From NCBI GenBank assembly GCA_027886175.1, contig JAJNNQ010000023.1, positions 6,496,501 through 6,560,500 of the forward strand: a stretch of DNA of 64,000 bases, read 5' to 3'. The notes under the pieces were generated by a model that was given only the letters and a program-made list of their open reading frames with translations, did not search any database and was not told the origin of the DNA. Within the stretch, counting starts at the first letter, position 1. Every line of letters begins with the position of its first letter. This document shows positions 23,601 to 38,600 of the stretch, piece after piece. The position numbers and the translations under genes are program-made. The stretch comes from Phylloscopus collybita. Its lineage: Eukaryota; Chordata; Aves; Passeriformes; Phylloscopidae.

Positions 23601-26600
23601 TTTTGGGTGCTGCCCCCAAGTAAATCCCACGAGGAACAAGGTGTTCAAGAGTTTGAAACCGATGATGAAAAGATGAAAATACCCCTGAGTGACCTGAGTG
23701 GTGCAGCTGGGGTGAGAAATGCTGCTGTTGTGTTCTGTTCCCAGATCCTCTGTCCATGGGGCCTCAGAAAGCTCTGGAGACCATCGGGGCCAACCTGCAG
23801 AAGCAGTACGAGAACTGGCAGCCCAGGGTGAGTGTTGGCTCTTCCTGGGGCTCCCCTGCCTGGGGAGCTTGGGCACTCACTGCTCCAGGGCTGGAGCTTT
23901 GTCCACTGAGCCTGTGGCTCCTGCTGGGCTTTTTTTTCTGGAGTGTTTCTAAGGGTATTTGTGTCTCGGAGTGTTTATGGCAGATATTTGTGTATGTTGA
24001 AGACAAGAGATTTTCCTTTCACGTTTTTCCTCGTGGCACATTGACAATTTTTAGATCTCAACAGCACAAGAATTGAACAGAAAATTCAAAAAAGTGCCTG
24101 AAATCAAGCAGGAGAAAAAGCATCTTGGAGCAAAGGTGAAAACAAGCCCTTTCCTGTGCTCTGTGTCAGAGTCCCTGGTTCTGGGGGAGGAGGGACAGGT
24201 CAGGAGCAGCAGGTTCCCTGCGTGGGCAATCCCAGAGCTGGGCTGGTTCCCTGGTTCCTGCAGGAAATCACAGCCCCTGCCACATTGCAAAGCCAAACAC
24301 GTCCTGGTTTATTGCACTCCACAGGGCTCTGGAGCTTTCTGCAGTAATAAAGAGGAGTTGGTGTGCCATCTGCAATAAAACAATAGGAACATTATTGAAT
24401 TTCCTAGAGCTTTCATATAAATACTAATACATCCAGTTTTGTCTGTTTCTTGGGGGCTTGGAGTGGTTGAGGAGTGGATGGAAGGAAGACAATTTGGGGG
24501 AAAAAAGAGCAAATCATGACAATATTCTGAAACAGCCAATATTCCCAGGCTGTCAGCTCCTTCCAGCAGGAGCTGCTGGCATCAGCACCTTGTTGGGAAT
24601 GCACAAGTGGTGCTGATTGCTGGCACTGCATGGTGGCAGTGGAGGCCACTGTGTGACCAGTCCTGTGGCATCCCTGCCAGCCACTCCTTGGCTGCTTCTG
24701 TTCAATCATCCCCCTTTTTGCTCAATGCAAACAGCTTTTCTGAAAGGAAACTGTAAAAGGGGTAAAGCATGAAAATTCCTTGTTTCTGGAGGCTCCCAGG
24801 CTGCACAGCTGATGGATGTTTCCTTCCAGGTCTTATTGAGCCCTTTTCTAAATAATTTATCAGCTTGCCATCGCTTGAAGTATTTGTTCTGATTAAATTT
24901 AAGACTTTGCTTTATTGTTGTGTAGCTACATAAATTTGTGTGCTGCGGGAGTAAAAACCACTTCAGCTGTTGTTTCCCCTGCAAAATCCTGCAGTTAAGC
25001 AATATTCAGTCATTTCATGCTGTTCTCCAATGAAGATTGTGCTGGGGAAGAGGGTAGGAGATGACAGAGCTGTGGGCTCGATCTGTCTTGCTAAAGAGTT
25101 CTCTGAAGAAGTAAAGAGTTCTTGCAATTCGCTGCAGATATAATTGAGATGCTGGAGAAAAAGTGGAAGGAGAACCTAGACAGCTCTACACTGACACTCC
25201 CTTGGGTTTGGGGCTTGAGTTTTACTGGGCAGGGAAGGGGTTAAACCTGAGGGTAATCTGGAAAGAGGCTCAATTACAGGGATCAAAGGGGCTGCTTTAA
25301 GCAGCTGAGAATGGAAGGAGAAAAGGGAGTGAAAGTGAAGAGCCCAGGACCCGGTAATGCCTGACTGGGGTGGGGGAAACCTTCCCTGGGACTACTGCTG
25401 TGTGGAGCTGGGGCTTGGATCCCCGGGGAGCACCGGGAAACGGGAGCCTTTGGCTGAGACACAACTGCCCAGAATAAAATCATTGGAGTTTCTGTGGGAG
25501 GTTCCTCGCACGCTCTGTATTTAAAATATTTCGGTAAGGAATGGATCATGTTGAAATGGGGTTTGTCTGCTGCTGACCCCCATCAGTTCCCCCTGCAGAG
25601 CCCTGCCTGTGGGAGGAGCAGGTGCCCAGCCAGAGCAAGGCTTTGCTGTGCTGGCAGGGAGCAGCAAACACTTCCCTGTTGTTGGGGTGTAAATTCAATT
25701 TTCTTGGCAGCACTGCATGTTGTGCCACTGCAAAGGCAGGGACTTGCCTTAGTTTAAGAGTCAAGAGCTTTTGAAAACAGGACTGATGGACTGCAAACTG
25801 AGTGCTGCTGCAGTGGGATGGTTTATGGAGATGCAGGAGCTCATGGGGATTTTTATGAGCAGGAGTTACTGCTCTGCAAGTCCCAGTTTGGCAGTGGAGT
25901 TGGGCCCTGGGCCCTGTGCTGCAGCCCTGCAGGGCTGGCTGGGGAGGGTGAGGGTGTTCTGGGCAGGGTGAGGATGTTCTGGGCAGGGTGAGGGTGTTCT
26001 GGGGAGGGGGAGGGTGTTCTGGGCAGGGTGAGGATGTTCTGGGCAGGGTGAGGGTGTTCTGGGCAGGGTGAGGGTATTCTGGAGAGCGTGAAGGTGTTCT
26101 GGGGAGGGTGAGGGTGTTCTGGGCAGGGTGAGGGTATTCTGGAGAGCGTGAAGGTGTTCTGGGGAGGGTGAGGGTGTTCTGGGCAGGGTGAGGGTGTTCT
26201 GGAGAGCGTGAAGGTGTTCTGGGGAGGGTGAGGGTGTTCTGCTGTCTGGGCACCACTCAGAGGGAGTGAGTTGTCAGAGTTGTGTGTGGAAGCAGCCTGT
26301 GTGCACTGATCCCTGCACAGCACCTGTGGGGTGAGCGCAGAATGGAATTGCTGCCTGCCTTGTTCCCCCTGCTTCTCCTGCTGGACATCTCCTGCTGGCT
26401 CCCAGCCCTCCCTGGACATCCAGTGCCCTGTGCCTCCATCCCTGTGGATGTGCACTGGAGAAGGGGCTGTGCAGCCAAAGGCTGGGGCTGGATGAGGCAC
26501 AGTTTACATAATTCAGGACCTGGTATGAAGTAGGCTGGAGCATATGCTTATTAAATTTGCATGAAATTATAGATTTTTTCCTCTTTGTTGGCTCTGGCTT

Positions 26601-29600
26601 TTGACCAGGTTCTTCCTTTAACTCTAAACTGACCAGAACACTCACAGGAGCTTTTCCTCCTTTACTCAATCATTTTGATGCTTCTGTTGGGATTTTACTG
26701 GTGCACAGATCCCAGTGGCACTCCTGCACCAGATGCTTTTTGCAATCCTGTCCTTTATTCTCTGATGAGCTTCCCCAGTCCTGCCAAGAAGGCCAAAATC
26801 CAGAGTGCATCACCATTCCTAGGAGAGGTGAGAGGGATGCAGACACAGCTCCTCCTGCTGAACTGTTCCATTGGGACCTTTTGTACAGAGCCCTTCCAGT
26901 TGAAAGGCAGTTCTTCTGTGCAGTGTGGGGGTTTTACATCCTCTCAGGAGTAGCTGAGTGGAGTCTGAGGGGTTTGTAGCTCTGTAGGATTGACCCCAGC
27001 AGGGCAGTGATTTGCCATCAGCACTCCCCACCAGCAGCTCCAGGGCTCCTGCACCCTCTGCAACAACCAAGGGACTGAAACATCACATCCCAAAGATCCT
27101 CCCCCTTCCACCCACTTGCCTACATAAAACAAAGTCAATTACAGTATTGATTTTTTAATTCAAGTGCTACAATTTTGCCTCCCTTTTTCTTCTCTCAATT
27201 TCCTCCTTTTTCGCTAAGAGAGTCATTTGGGCTGTTTTAATTCTCTCCTGGAAGGAGTTGATTTCATTAGAGCTGAATGGATTATACCTGAATGGGCATC
27301 CCCTGGGGTGAAGGAGAACTGTGAGCCATGAAGGGGGATGAAAATCCTGGATGGGGAAATCTAGAAGATAAGATTAAATAAACTTTTAGGAAGCCTTTGG
27401 GAAGGGTGGTTTGAAAGCAAGTGCTGGTGTTTGGGAATGCCTGCAGCTGGAGCAGCCCTGCTGGGGGTGGCATGGGCACTGGAACACGGCAGTTCTGCTT
27501 CTGTTCCTTGGGCAGCTTGTAAGGAAAGGGGTTTCCCATTTCCCTCTGATCCAGCCTCACCCGTTGTGTGATGATGCCTTTTGCCTGCACCAGTGAGTGA
27601 TGGTCCCTGAGGACACATCTCCCACAATATGGATAAATTATCTCTTTTGTGGCGGGCCTTCAAGGAAACAGTGATTTTCTGATCAAACAGGCTGCTTCTC
27701 CCTCTCTTCTAGTCTGCTTCCCAACAGTTTTCTCTTCATTTCAAAGGAAGTACAGCCAAGATACTTGAAATGGATCATTGAAATCCTCTACCTTTTAGTG
27801 CCTGTTGTCTGTTGTTGATGCTGTTGTTCCCCTCATTAGAGATCTCTGGGCTTTGATTCGGTGTCTGAGGTTTCATTCCTTCATTGCTTTTTTCTGCCTA
27901 ATTAATTGGGAAGTTGCTGCTGCACATCAAAGGGGGAGCATTTCCTAAAGAGTAACTACTTAAGCATGAAAACTAATTGAACACATGACCTAATTATTGG
28001 TCTCTCAGTGAGTCATACTTTTCCTTTATTTCTGTAGGGTTTTTCTTTTAAAACAACAGCAAATACTAATTGCTCCTGCAGAAGAAATACTGTAGAATTC
28101 CAAAGGGGAACATGGAAAAACTGGTGCTTGGTCTCCAGTAGGAGATATCTGCAGATGTAGGAACATGTAAGAAAAAAAATTATTAAGAAGGAAAAAAAAC
28201 CCAACAAAACAACAACAACAAAAAGACGGTGTGACCTTGTTTAACAAAACCAGGTTTTCCTTAGAGGACTGTGTTTGTTGGTTTTCATTTCCCAACAGCC
28301 TCTTGAATTTGGCAGCTATTTCAGGCTCTGCAAAATTCTGCTGTATCAATCCTTTGCTGTCTTGTTAAAGATCAACTGTCTTCAGCATAAACCAGCAGAG
28401 TATTTTACAGGGGGAAAAAAAAAAAAAGTCTGCCATAGAAGTGGAGTCAACAAGTCTAATTGTGAAACCCAATTATTGCTGTTCTCCTTCTGTCTGGAAA
28501 CCTGTCGAGGTCAGAGTGTCACTGGCAGCCAGGGGCTGCTGCTTCACTGAATTCCCCTCTGAAGCACTGGTCACTGGGCCAGAACAGCACAAATCTCAAG
28601 TGGGGTAAAGGATGAAAGCCACTCTTGAATGCCTTGGGAATATGGAGAAAATGAGGAGAAATGAGTCAGTGCTTGTAGTTTTCCCTTTGGTGGCTCTCCA
28701 GGTGATGTGCATCCCAGGCCTGCCTCACCCAGGGGCTGGCTCAGAGCAGCCCCAAAGACACCTGGCAGGGCAGCTGCTCTTTTGTGCTCTTTTGGGGCAC
28801 CTCTTGCCTGCTCTGGGAGCAGCTGTACATAAAAGGGCTCCTGGAGCAGGGATAACTGAGGGTTTGGGAATTGGCTGTGCAAGGGGGAAGCTCCCTGCTG
28901 CAGCTGTGGGTACAGCTCATGTTTTAATGCTTTTGATAGTGAGGGGAAAAAAAAAAAACCCTGATAAATCTTTAACACACCACTGAAAGTGGAAACTGTG
29001 AAATTGCAGCAGTAGTGTACTTAATACTAATTTCTAGGAGATTCTCCTGGAAAAATGAGTCACAAAAAGGAAAAAAAAATAGTTGCAGGCATGAGGTGCT
29101 GTGGGGAAGAGCAGGAAGTGGCATTAGGCTGTTCTGTGAACTGAGCTGTTGGTGCACTGCAGGCAGCAGGGGCTGGCATTCTGGAGCTAAGACAACAAAC
29201 TTGCAAAGTCAATTTAGTGGGAAAACCCTGAAATCCTGTGGGTCTTGGCATCTGCTGCAAGGCTGGAGTTCTGTGGGCAGGATGTGCTCGAAGGAAGGAG
29301 ATCAGCCAGCATCTGAACTGCTGTTAACTCCTGTTCAAAGCCCTTGCCTTCCTTTCCACACTTCTGACAAGAACTTCATTTCACATGTTTTATTCTTCAT
29401 GTCTCTTTTGGTTTGTGCTCTGTCATCAAAACGGGGCCAGAATTGGCAGGGAACAAGATTTGTGGTTTGGAGGGTATTTTCCTGTGACCATTGATGTCAG
29501 CTTGTGGGAGATGGGAAGAAAGAGCTGATAGGAAAAGGCTCTTGGAGAGAAAAGCAGCTCTGCCTGGCAAAGCTGATTAACGTGTTTCTGTAATTACCAC

Positions 29601-32600
29601 CTGGCTCTGGGTGACCTATTTAAAAACACCTTGTCTTTGTGTTGGGTGGGGATTGGTGAATCCCTGGGATGGGGGGACAGGGAGGAGCCTCCTGCAGATC
29701 CCTGGCAGCATCCAGGAGCTCTGTGTGCAGTGAAGAGCACCTGGATCCACTGGAGAGGGGTGCAGTGCTTGAGACTTGCAGAGGATGCTGCATTAGGAGC
29801 TTCTTGCTAACAGACACCACTAGTTCTGTGCAAAACTTAGAGGTTAACAGAGGAATCTATTGCCATTTTTATTTATGCTCCTGCCCCCTCTCTAAGGCAG
29901 AATGAGAAAATCCTGAGATGCTTTGCGTTTTGCTCCTTTCCTGTGGAGATTAGCAAAGCATAAACCTTGGAGTGATTGGCTTTCCTTCTCCTGACTTGTT
30001 AAAGTGTTTGTAATCAGAAAATTGCTTCATTAAGCAATTACTTTGCAATCAGAGGAGAACTGAAATTACTGAACAATTATTTAGTATTGAGAAGATGAAG
30101 TTCTTGGCCTGCAGGGCCCCAGCCTTGCAGCTCCTCCCTGAAGCACTTACGCCAGTTTGAGAATTTACCAGTTTCTACTCCTGCAGCCTGAACTGGGCTC
30201 CCAGCAAGATCCAAGTTTCTGTTTAAGAAACAAGAAGATGCAGAGCCTGAAACTCTAAAAAGCTCTTAAAACTGAGGTTCTAGAGAAGGAATGGAACTGA
30301 GCTGCCACTGATGCTTAGGAGTTGTGTTGTTTGACTGAGCAGGTTTGAAAGATGTGACCTGGGGTGTACTTAGAAGCCTGGTTAGGGCATCTTGTGATGT
30401 GACCCATCGAGCTGTCACCAGCTGAGGGTGCAGATCTGGCATATGAGAAGCAGATTTGAGTTCTTCTACCATTCCCTTTGTTTAAAAGTAAGCAATTATT
30501 TACACAGCCCTCTCAGAATGGTTGTTTGAGCAGAGAGGGAAGGATTTGTACCAAACACGGGAGACTGGTGGGTGGAATTTCTGTGAACTTTGGCACAAAC
30601 CTGCAGTGTGAAGCAGCTTGTAACTGCTGAGGAACACACCTGTCTCGTGGATGTATTGTAGCAGCAACTCAAGGTTGGTTGTCCTGATTTTTGTCTTCCC
30701 TGTCAACATCAGTTCCCATGAACAAACTGCTCGGAGGCGTTTTTTTGGAAGTGTTATTGGATCCCGAGCCTGCACAGTGAGGATTAGGTACTTTGGAATT
30801 CATTTCACATTGGACTCAAAAGCAAGGTCAGAGACTCTGCAGAGGGAAGGCAAAGTCCCCACTCTGCTGCCTGCAGGCAGAGGAGGGGATGTGCCACGCT
30901 CAGAGCTGGCTCCAGCCACCATCCTGTCCTGGCATCAGCAGCTCCAGGGCTGCTCCAGAGGGAATTAGCATGGGGGAGATGGAGAGGGGTTTGAAATGCA
31001 CCCAAATATCTGCAGAGGACTTGCCTCAAACTGACAAGAGTCTCCCTTTGGCTTAGTTTAGCATTTAAATTAAAGCATCTCTAAGTTGTAGTTTGTCTTC
31101 ACTGTAATTAATATTTTTCAAGTTAGCAATGACTAATAATTGTATCAGTAATGTTTTCTCCTGGCCTGTGTTAACCAGGTTAAGCTGGTCCCTGTAACGT
31201 CAATTTGGGATTTCCAGCACACTCTCTTGTACTTAAATATGCAGTTTTTATTATCTTGGCCTAATCCTCATGAATTTGCATCAGGGTAATTTCATGTGCC
31301 CACAGCCTAAAATTAAAACACCTAAAAGGAGGTGGGCTTTTTTTTCTTTTTTTTTTTAATATAGAAAATTAAGAAGCTTGGAGTCTGTGGATATGGTTGT
31401 TTCAGAATAATTTGTATTTGCATGATGTGTCCAACCTGAGAGTTATTGTGGCCGTATCAGCGTGGGCTTGAGGTGATTGGGTTTGTGATTGATGGGCAGT
31501 GGGGATGAGCTGCAGTCGCTTCTCACAGGGCTGAGTTATCTCTGAGCTTATCACGCAACAGGCTTGGTGTGTCCCTGCTCCCTGAGCTCTGCAGCCACCT
31601 GGGCTGGGACAGCCCTGGCACTGCTGTGTCCTGCCCTGGGACAGCCCTGTCCTGGCACTGCTGTGTCCTGCCCTGGCACTGCTGTGTCCTGCCCTGGGAC
31701 AGCCCTGACACTGCTGTATCCTGCCCTGGGACAGCCCTGTCCTGGCACTGCTGTATCCTGCCCTGGGACAGCCCTGGCATTGCTGTGTCCTGCCCTGGCA
31801 CTGCTGTGTCCCAGGCTGGGATGTTTATTATGGAATTGTGCAAACCCCGAAGTGTTCGTGTGCAGCTCTGAATTTGTCTGTGCTTTGATGTGTCTGCATA
31901 GCCAGTGTAAATGCAAGATCCTAAATCTTTCTTTGATGCAAGGAAAGAGCTGTGGTTTCATTGGTATTAAAATGAAATCAGGGTGAGCATGCAGCCTTGG
32001 GTGATTAATCACCGTTTTGGATGAACCAGGGAACAAAGTATTTTTGTTTGTGAGTGAAGTCTGTGGCTTCTCACTAGAACAGCTTCCCCCTCAGCAGGCC
32101 TGGAAGCAGGCCAGCCTGGCATCACGTGGAGGCAGAGCACCAGGAGAGCTCTGTAGTGATGGAGTTTTGGGAAGGAAACGGGTGAGTATAAGAGGAGCGG
32201 CAGTGAAAATCCTCTCCCAGAGCTCTGGTGAGCCCTGCCTGTGGCAGGGGTTGCCTGCAGTGCCTGTGGGGCAGCAGCAGGCATGGTTCCCTCCCCCTCC
32301 CTGGCAGGAATGTTTGGGATATGCTGGATGAGTCAGGCTACAAAACAGATCCTCTTGGAGCTTCCCAGAGACTTCCCTCCATGGGCAGAGCTGGGGATTC
32401 TCCCCCACCTGCCTGTTTGATCAGCAAGTCTTTAGATATGGACTTTCCTCCAGTTCTGTGTTGAGATCTTGATAAGTATCCTCTGGGAATCCAAATGGGT
32501 TTTTATCAAAAAGATACTTCTTCTCATCTCTGTGCTCTTTGATTTCTTTAGAAAACTCTACAAGATAAGAGTTTGATTTGGAAAGTCTGGCTTCTCATTA

Positions 32601-35600
32601 GAGATGCTGAATGGGCTGTTCCCCAAAGTGTTTCTTCATGGTTCTGTTTATTTATTATTATTCCACCAACGTGCCCAGCACAGAGCTCAGCCTGGATTTC
32701 CTCTGGATTCCTTTAAAAACTGATGTCATTCTTCCTTCTTTCTCCTTTCCTGGTACCCAGGTGATTTCAGAGGGATTTTTACCATCTACAGGTGATGCTC
32801 AGTAATTCAATACTTGGAAGAATTCAGTTTGTACTTTTTGTTTCCTGGAGATGGAATTGGGGCTCTCACTGTGTCACCCACAGTGATTTGGGATGGCTGC
32901 ACCAGCTCTGGGCTTCTCATCTTGCTGAAATTGTCTGATCCCATCTTGATTTTCCTATTTTTTTATTTTATTTTAATTTTTTTTTAATTATTTTTTTTTC
33001 TTTTTTTTCTTTTTGGCCATGTTCCTGTTCGTTGCTTAGATGCTCCGAAGTGTTTAGGAGATTTAAAAAGTGAAATATAATGGTGTTGCTTTGCTGTGTG
33101 CACCACATGTTCACCCTGGCTGTGAGTTTTTGACATCTATGTGCCTGTTTTATGTGTCTGAGCCCCACTTTGTTCCAGACACTCTTAGGAACACGTTGCA
33201 TCAAACTGGCAGCTGCCTCGTATAAAGTGGAATATGAATTAATGCCATTTTATGCTCTTCACATAAAAGAAAACTTAATCCAGGATTTTTAGTGTTAATC
33301 TTTAGTAGATCTTCAAGTGTCTGAGAAACACTTGAAGGGGGTTTTATCCTTTCCCTGTGAGGTGTTTGCCTCGGTGTGGCTGAACTGCACATGGAAGCCC
33401 AGGGATGTTGATCCAGGATGGATCCCTGAGCAGCAGGGATGGCTTTGGACACACATCCAGGAGAGCTGGTCTGGAACCTGCCCATCCTTGCCCTGCAAGC
33501 TGCTGGTGTCATTCCTCTTGGGTTTTAGTCATTTACTTCTTTGTAAGGCTTCTTGTAGTTGACTTTTTCCAACTCAGGCATTGCTCCAAACCCCCCTCTC
33601 TTGGAATAATTAGCTTGCTTTGATTCCTTTTAATTAAATCATGTGAAGTAGGCTGGCTGTGTGCATGGCAAAGTCACAGGTTTAATGTCTTTGCAGTTGG
33701 AACCTGGGATGCAGATCTGCTCCAAGTGGCAGCTGCACCCTGGGCTTGGAATTTGGATCAGGAAAAAGCATTGCTGAGGGTAAGGGAAAGCAGCACCTGC
33801 TGCCTGAGATCCACCACGAGCAGGCTGTGCCACGGGCTGGACAGCCCAGGATGTGGAGGTGATGGATTCTGCACTGGGATAACTGGGGTGGGACTGGCTC
33901 CTCCAGGACATCCCACCCAGCCCTGCTCTCTGAGGTTCCACAGGGCAGGAAACCTTCCAGTCCTGGGGATTGTCCGTGTCCTGAAGATATGGAATTGTGG
34001 AATTGGACTGGAGGGGACCTCACAGACCATCCAGCCCCTGCCCCTGCCACTCCTTCCACTGAGCCAGGTGCTCCAGCCTGGCCTTGGACACTTCCAGGGA
34101 CAGCCACAGCTGCTCTGGGCAGTAATGGGCACTTCAAGAGGGAGCATGGAAACCTTGAACACTGCAGCTGCTATTGCCTGGATTTTATTTCTTTCACCCA
34201 CCACAGTAACTCACCACATTCAGTGCCTGGTGTGTGCCATTTGCATTTGGGATTCTTTGTCACCCAGAAGCTGTTTAAAAAAACCCAATCTTCAGCCAAA
34301 TAAAGCTTTTATATCTCATTATAGATTCCGGGTAGGAGCATCCTTCTTCTGCAAGGAGGTGTAAAAGGCAGTTTCAGTATGAAATACTGAATGTTGGAGT
34401 AGTTTCTTCTGTGGATAAATTTGGAATGCATTCAGTAAGGTATCTTAGGGATAAAAGGGGAGTGACTTCAGGATTTGTTCTGCTGAATGAGAAGAGGATG
34501 ATGTTGTGAGGAGCAGAGGCTCTGGATGCCAGCAGAGACGTTTGTCATACATTTTTCATACACTTTGTGTTTTGGCGTGGAATCACACACACACCGTGGT
34601 CTGAGCCTTGTGGAGTCTTTCTGGAACAAAGACTGAGGTCTTGGGCTGCAGGAGAATGAAAGAGGAAGAGTTGAATTTTATAGCTTTGATGAGAAAATGG
34701 GTTTATCCTCGTATTTTCTTAAGGGGAAAAAAATCCATCTCCTTGCTGAAAGAGCCCTGGTGCTCCAGCAGTGCCTCTTGCCTGCTGGGCTGGGCAGTGC
34801 CCCTGGTGATGGAAACCTGGCCTGCCTTCCAGAACTTTCCATTGCCACTGGGAGTTGAGCAACATCAGCAACTTCAATCCCCCTATTCTGTCACCTCTGG
34901 CACTCTGCATTCCTTCTTTTTCACGGGACCTGATCCTGAGCTGAGTTTCCTGGACTCAGCAGCTGGCAGGGTGAGCAGAGCTGAGTTTGGGAGGTGATGA
35001 CGAGCCAGTTCTGGTGTCTCAGGTGACAGCAAAGCCCTTTGGCACAGCCACGGAGCTGCTGCAGCCCCAGCTCCCCAGGAAAGGGGTCTCTGCCTGGGGC
35101 TCCTCCTCAGTGTCACACATGTGTCTTGGCCTCATTAAAAATTAAAGGAAAACCTGTAATTAGTGAAGTTTCCAAAGCAGAGCCGTTAATTTAAGCTCAA
35201 AATGCAGAGGACTGTGGGGATTTCTGCAGCCAGTGCATGCTACCTCGTTCCAGTGGGGTAGGAGTTGATGAATCCACCGAAGGGGTTTTGCCCCTCTAGA
35301 CAGACTTGTGTTGGAGAGGTCACTGCTGTGCCCTGCCAGGCAGTGAACACCTGGCTGCTTCATTTTTCCTTTGAGAGAAGTAAATCCCTTGGGAAACAAA
35401 GGGGCAGTGATTTGGGGGGTTGTGCTGTGGGGATGTCGGGGGATGATGGGCACCACGGCTTCGGAGTGGCAGCATCTCACTTCCCACTTCAGCATTAAAC
35501 ATGCCTCATGTCCACAATAACCCCACTTGCTGCCACCCCCAAACTGGTTTCCTTTCCTGGTTCGGGTGCCAGAACTCCTTTCTGCTGAGGCTCCTCCTAT

Positions 35601-38600
35601 TTCCTGCAAATTTGTCAATAGTGTTTCATCAGTGCTGAAGTTTCAACACTGAAAGGTGAAATGTCTTAAGAGCTGACATCCTAACTGTCACAAGTTAACA
35701 GAGACAAGGTTGGATAAGCCAGTGAGCGTTTCACAGAAGTGTGGCAATAAACAAGCAAAGCTTTTAACTTCTCCTGTGTGAGCAGAATAATGAGAATCTC
35801 CTGGATCAGGCCACCACGTTATTGCTTTTGACAGGAGCTTTGCAGTGAGGCAGGAGGTGATCAGGAGCTCCTGCTCCCACAGAAGAGCAGCTGCCATCCC
35901 TGTCAGGGCACTGTGACAGCTCTGCTGCTCCAGATGCAGTGTCCAGGTGAAGGCTGGAGTGTCCTGTCTCCAGCAGGGAGCACAGGCTCCTTGCCAAACA
36001 CCAGGAAATGCCTGTCAGCAGCACCTGATGGAAGGCAGGAGGGCAGCGTGGTGTTCAGGGCTAGCAGTGCTCAGGAACTGGGCAATGGCTGATAAAAACA
36101 GGGGGAAACAACCCAAAGTCTGAGGTGTCTGTGCTGCCAACAGGAGCTGCTGAGGTTAAACCATACAGAGCTCTTGGGTTTTGGTTGGGCTCTGTTACCT
36201 TTTGCACTCATTAGTGCTAGAAAGCTCCTGCTGGGAGCTGGAGGAGAAGGAATCAGTGCCTTGACAGGGAAGGTAGAGGAATAATGATGGGAGGAAAGAA
36301 AAAGGCAAAAAAGACAAAAGAGGCACCACCTGGGCTGGTGTGTTACTCACGTACCTAGTTCTTGTTGTATCTGAAACTCCCACCTGAGTCCTGAGCTGGC
36401 AGCAGGGCTCAGACTGTGCTTACTCACAGGCTCCCTCCCCTCCTTTCCCTTCCCCTCGTGTTTCTCCAGGCCCAAATGATCTGTTTGCAGTTTGGAAATT
36501 GAGATCTACAGACTTCAGTTTTAGACTCTGAATCCACCTCCATTAACTGCAAGCTGTGTTTAATATTGATGCTCCAGGGACGTGAGGAGGGATGGAATGA
36601 GCCTGTTCTCCTGTGGAGAAAAAGCTGAAATTCCCCAGCACTCAGGTTTGGGTGGCTGGTGAAGCTGCCAGCAGCCAGGCTGGGATTTAAGGGGCACATT
36701 TTTTGCAAATCAGTGTCTTCATCACTACTGTGAGTGGAGAGAGGAGGAGGTGGAGGCTCTGGGGGAAGATTAATGCAGCCTCTTGGCTTTCCTGAGTGCT
36801 GAGGTTCCCAGAAAGGATGAAGGTGTCACATCACTGCTTCTTGCTTCATATTTTTCCTCCTTTTGCTTGCTTTTCTTGGGTGTTGCCATCATTAAATGCT
36901 TCCATTCATTGTTCCCTCTCCCCTGCTGGCTGGAGACTCTGACTGTTAATTGAGCAGCACTGTATCTGCTCCTCAGGCTTCTCAGATAACCAATCTAAGT
37001 CCTTCATCCTCGTTTGCTGTAACATTTTAAGACTTTCTCATCTTTGGCTGTCACAGAGAAAAACCTAAAAAGCCCAAACTTCTGCAGCCTTGGTTTGGTT
37101 TATAAACAGGCTCCCAATGGCAGCTTTTGGAGAGGTGTGTTTCTCCTGCTCTTAAACTTGGGTCTTTATTTCACTACATCAGATTGGAGGTTTTTATTGT
37201 GATTCTGGGGTTTCAGTCTCTGCAGCTCTGGAGAACAGAGAAAGAGCCAGGCTTTTGTCTTTCAAAGGACAGTTGAAAGACTTTCTGTTATTATTTGGCC
37301 TTCCTTCAAAAAAATGCACTTTTGAGCGTGACAAACCTGCTCCTACCTGGGTGTCTTGAACTCAGCCAAGTTAAAAGGGGTTTGAAGCATTGGGATTTTT
37401 GCCAGTTTGATTTTTCCTCCATCCTCCAATGTGCTCTGAGTTCGGTGCTCGTAGGAACGGGAACGGGGTGTCCACAGCCACAGCTGGGGGAATGCATCCC
37501 AAGGCAAAGGGCAGTTTCCAAGGGCTCTCCATCACTTTTCCCCCTTTTTAGCCAACTGTGTGAATGTCAAATTCCTGGGCCTTTTGTATCCTTTTGTCTC
37601 GAGAACGGTGTCAACCTCTCCAATTTTCTCTCTTCAAAAAAGGTGTAGAGGGTCTGAACTGGAGGATCAAGTGAGGGGTTACTTTTGAGACTGGCTAATG
37701 TTGAAACAGATTTCACCTTCCTAAGGCTTTTTGAATATTAATAATTGAAAAGTGAGTGAACTGGGTGGGAGCTGGGATTTTTGCTGAACTCCCTCCAACC
37801 TGTGCCGTGCTGTGTGTGAGCCCCACGCAGCACCACAGACACACTTCGTTTATCCAGCCCCACTGCCAATGCTTTGTGTTTCCTTTTCCCATGGTGCCTT
37901 TAAGTATCAGCTTTCATATTTTCCAGATTCTGTACTGCATTGGTACATAACTCTGAACTTCATATAAAGTGTTAGCAAGTTCTCCTCACAGCTCAGACAC
38001 AACAATCCTTTTCCAGCCCCAGAACCAGGGGCACTGCTGCAGCTTCAGGCCCAGAAAGTGCAAACAGCAGGGAATTGATGAGAGCAAACTGGGAGGGTGG
38101 GACTGCATCACCTGAAGCTGTAATTGGACAATGAACCCCAATATGGAAAGGGACCAAAACATAAAAGTGTGAAAACTCCTGACCGCTGGTCCATCTTGGG
38201 TGTAGTTCTGGCCAGGCTCTTGCACTGCCCAAGGTGCCTCCTTTGAAGGCCTTTCAATAAATCCCTGCTTGATTCCTTTAACTCTGTTCTGGGTAACCCC
38301 TCAAGGCATCACCCAGAGCAGTGTGCACACACTGTCCCGGGCTGTGTGCAGTGACCCTGTCCCTGCTGTGTCCCAGGCCAGGTACAAGCAGAGCCTGGAC
38401 CCCACAGTGGACGAGGTGAAGAAGCTGTGCACGTCTCTGCGCCGCAACGCCAAGGAGGAGCGCGTGCTGTTCCACTACAACGGGCACGGCGTGCCCCGGC
38501 CCACGGTCAACGGCGAGATCTGGGTCTTCAACAAGGTGGGTCTGGCTCAGCACGGCCCTGCCAGGCACTGTAGCCTTCTGCTGGAGCACAGCTGCGTTTG

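Larger units (their letters stand above)
23828..38376 (+). other. RPTOR: RPTOR intron 3
   Basis: A 14,549-bp phase-0 intron, the longest complete one here. It holds the 20-bp/60-bp higher-order array at 25.94-26.24 kb, the tandem repeat at 31.6-31.8 kb, a T-rich tract (32957-33015) and a CR1 at 33.99 kb. Unique AT-rich stretches (about 27.1-27.3 and 27.6-28.4 kb) may be regulatory. No extra coding exon was recognised. Confidence 0.85.

Noticed and set aside
25546..26500. Repetitive - strand frames ([17 protein letters not shown] type)
   Set aside because: Translation of the 20-bp minisatellite in successive phases.
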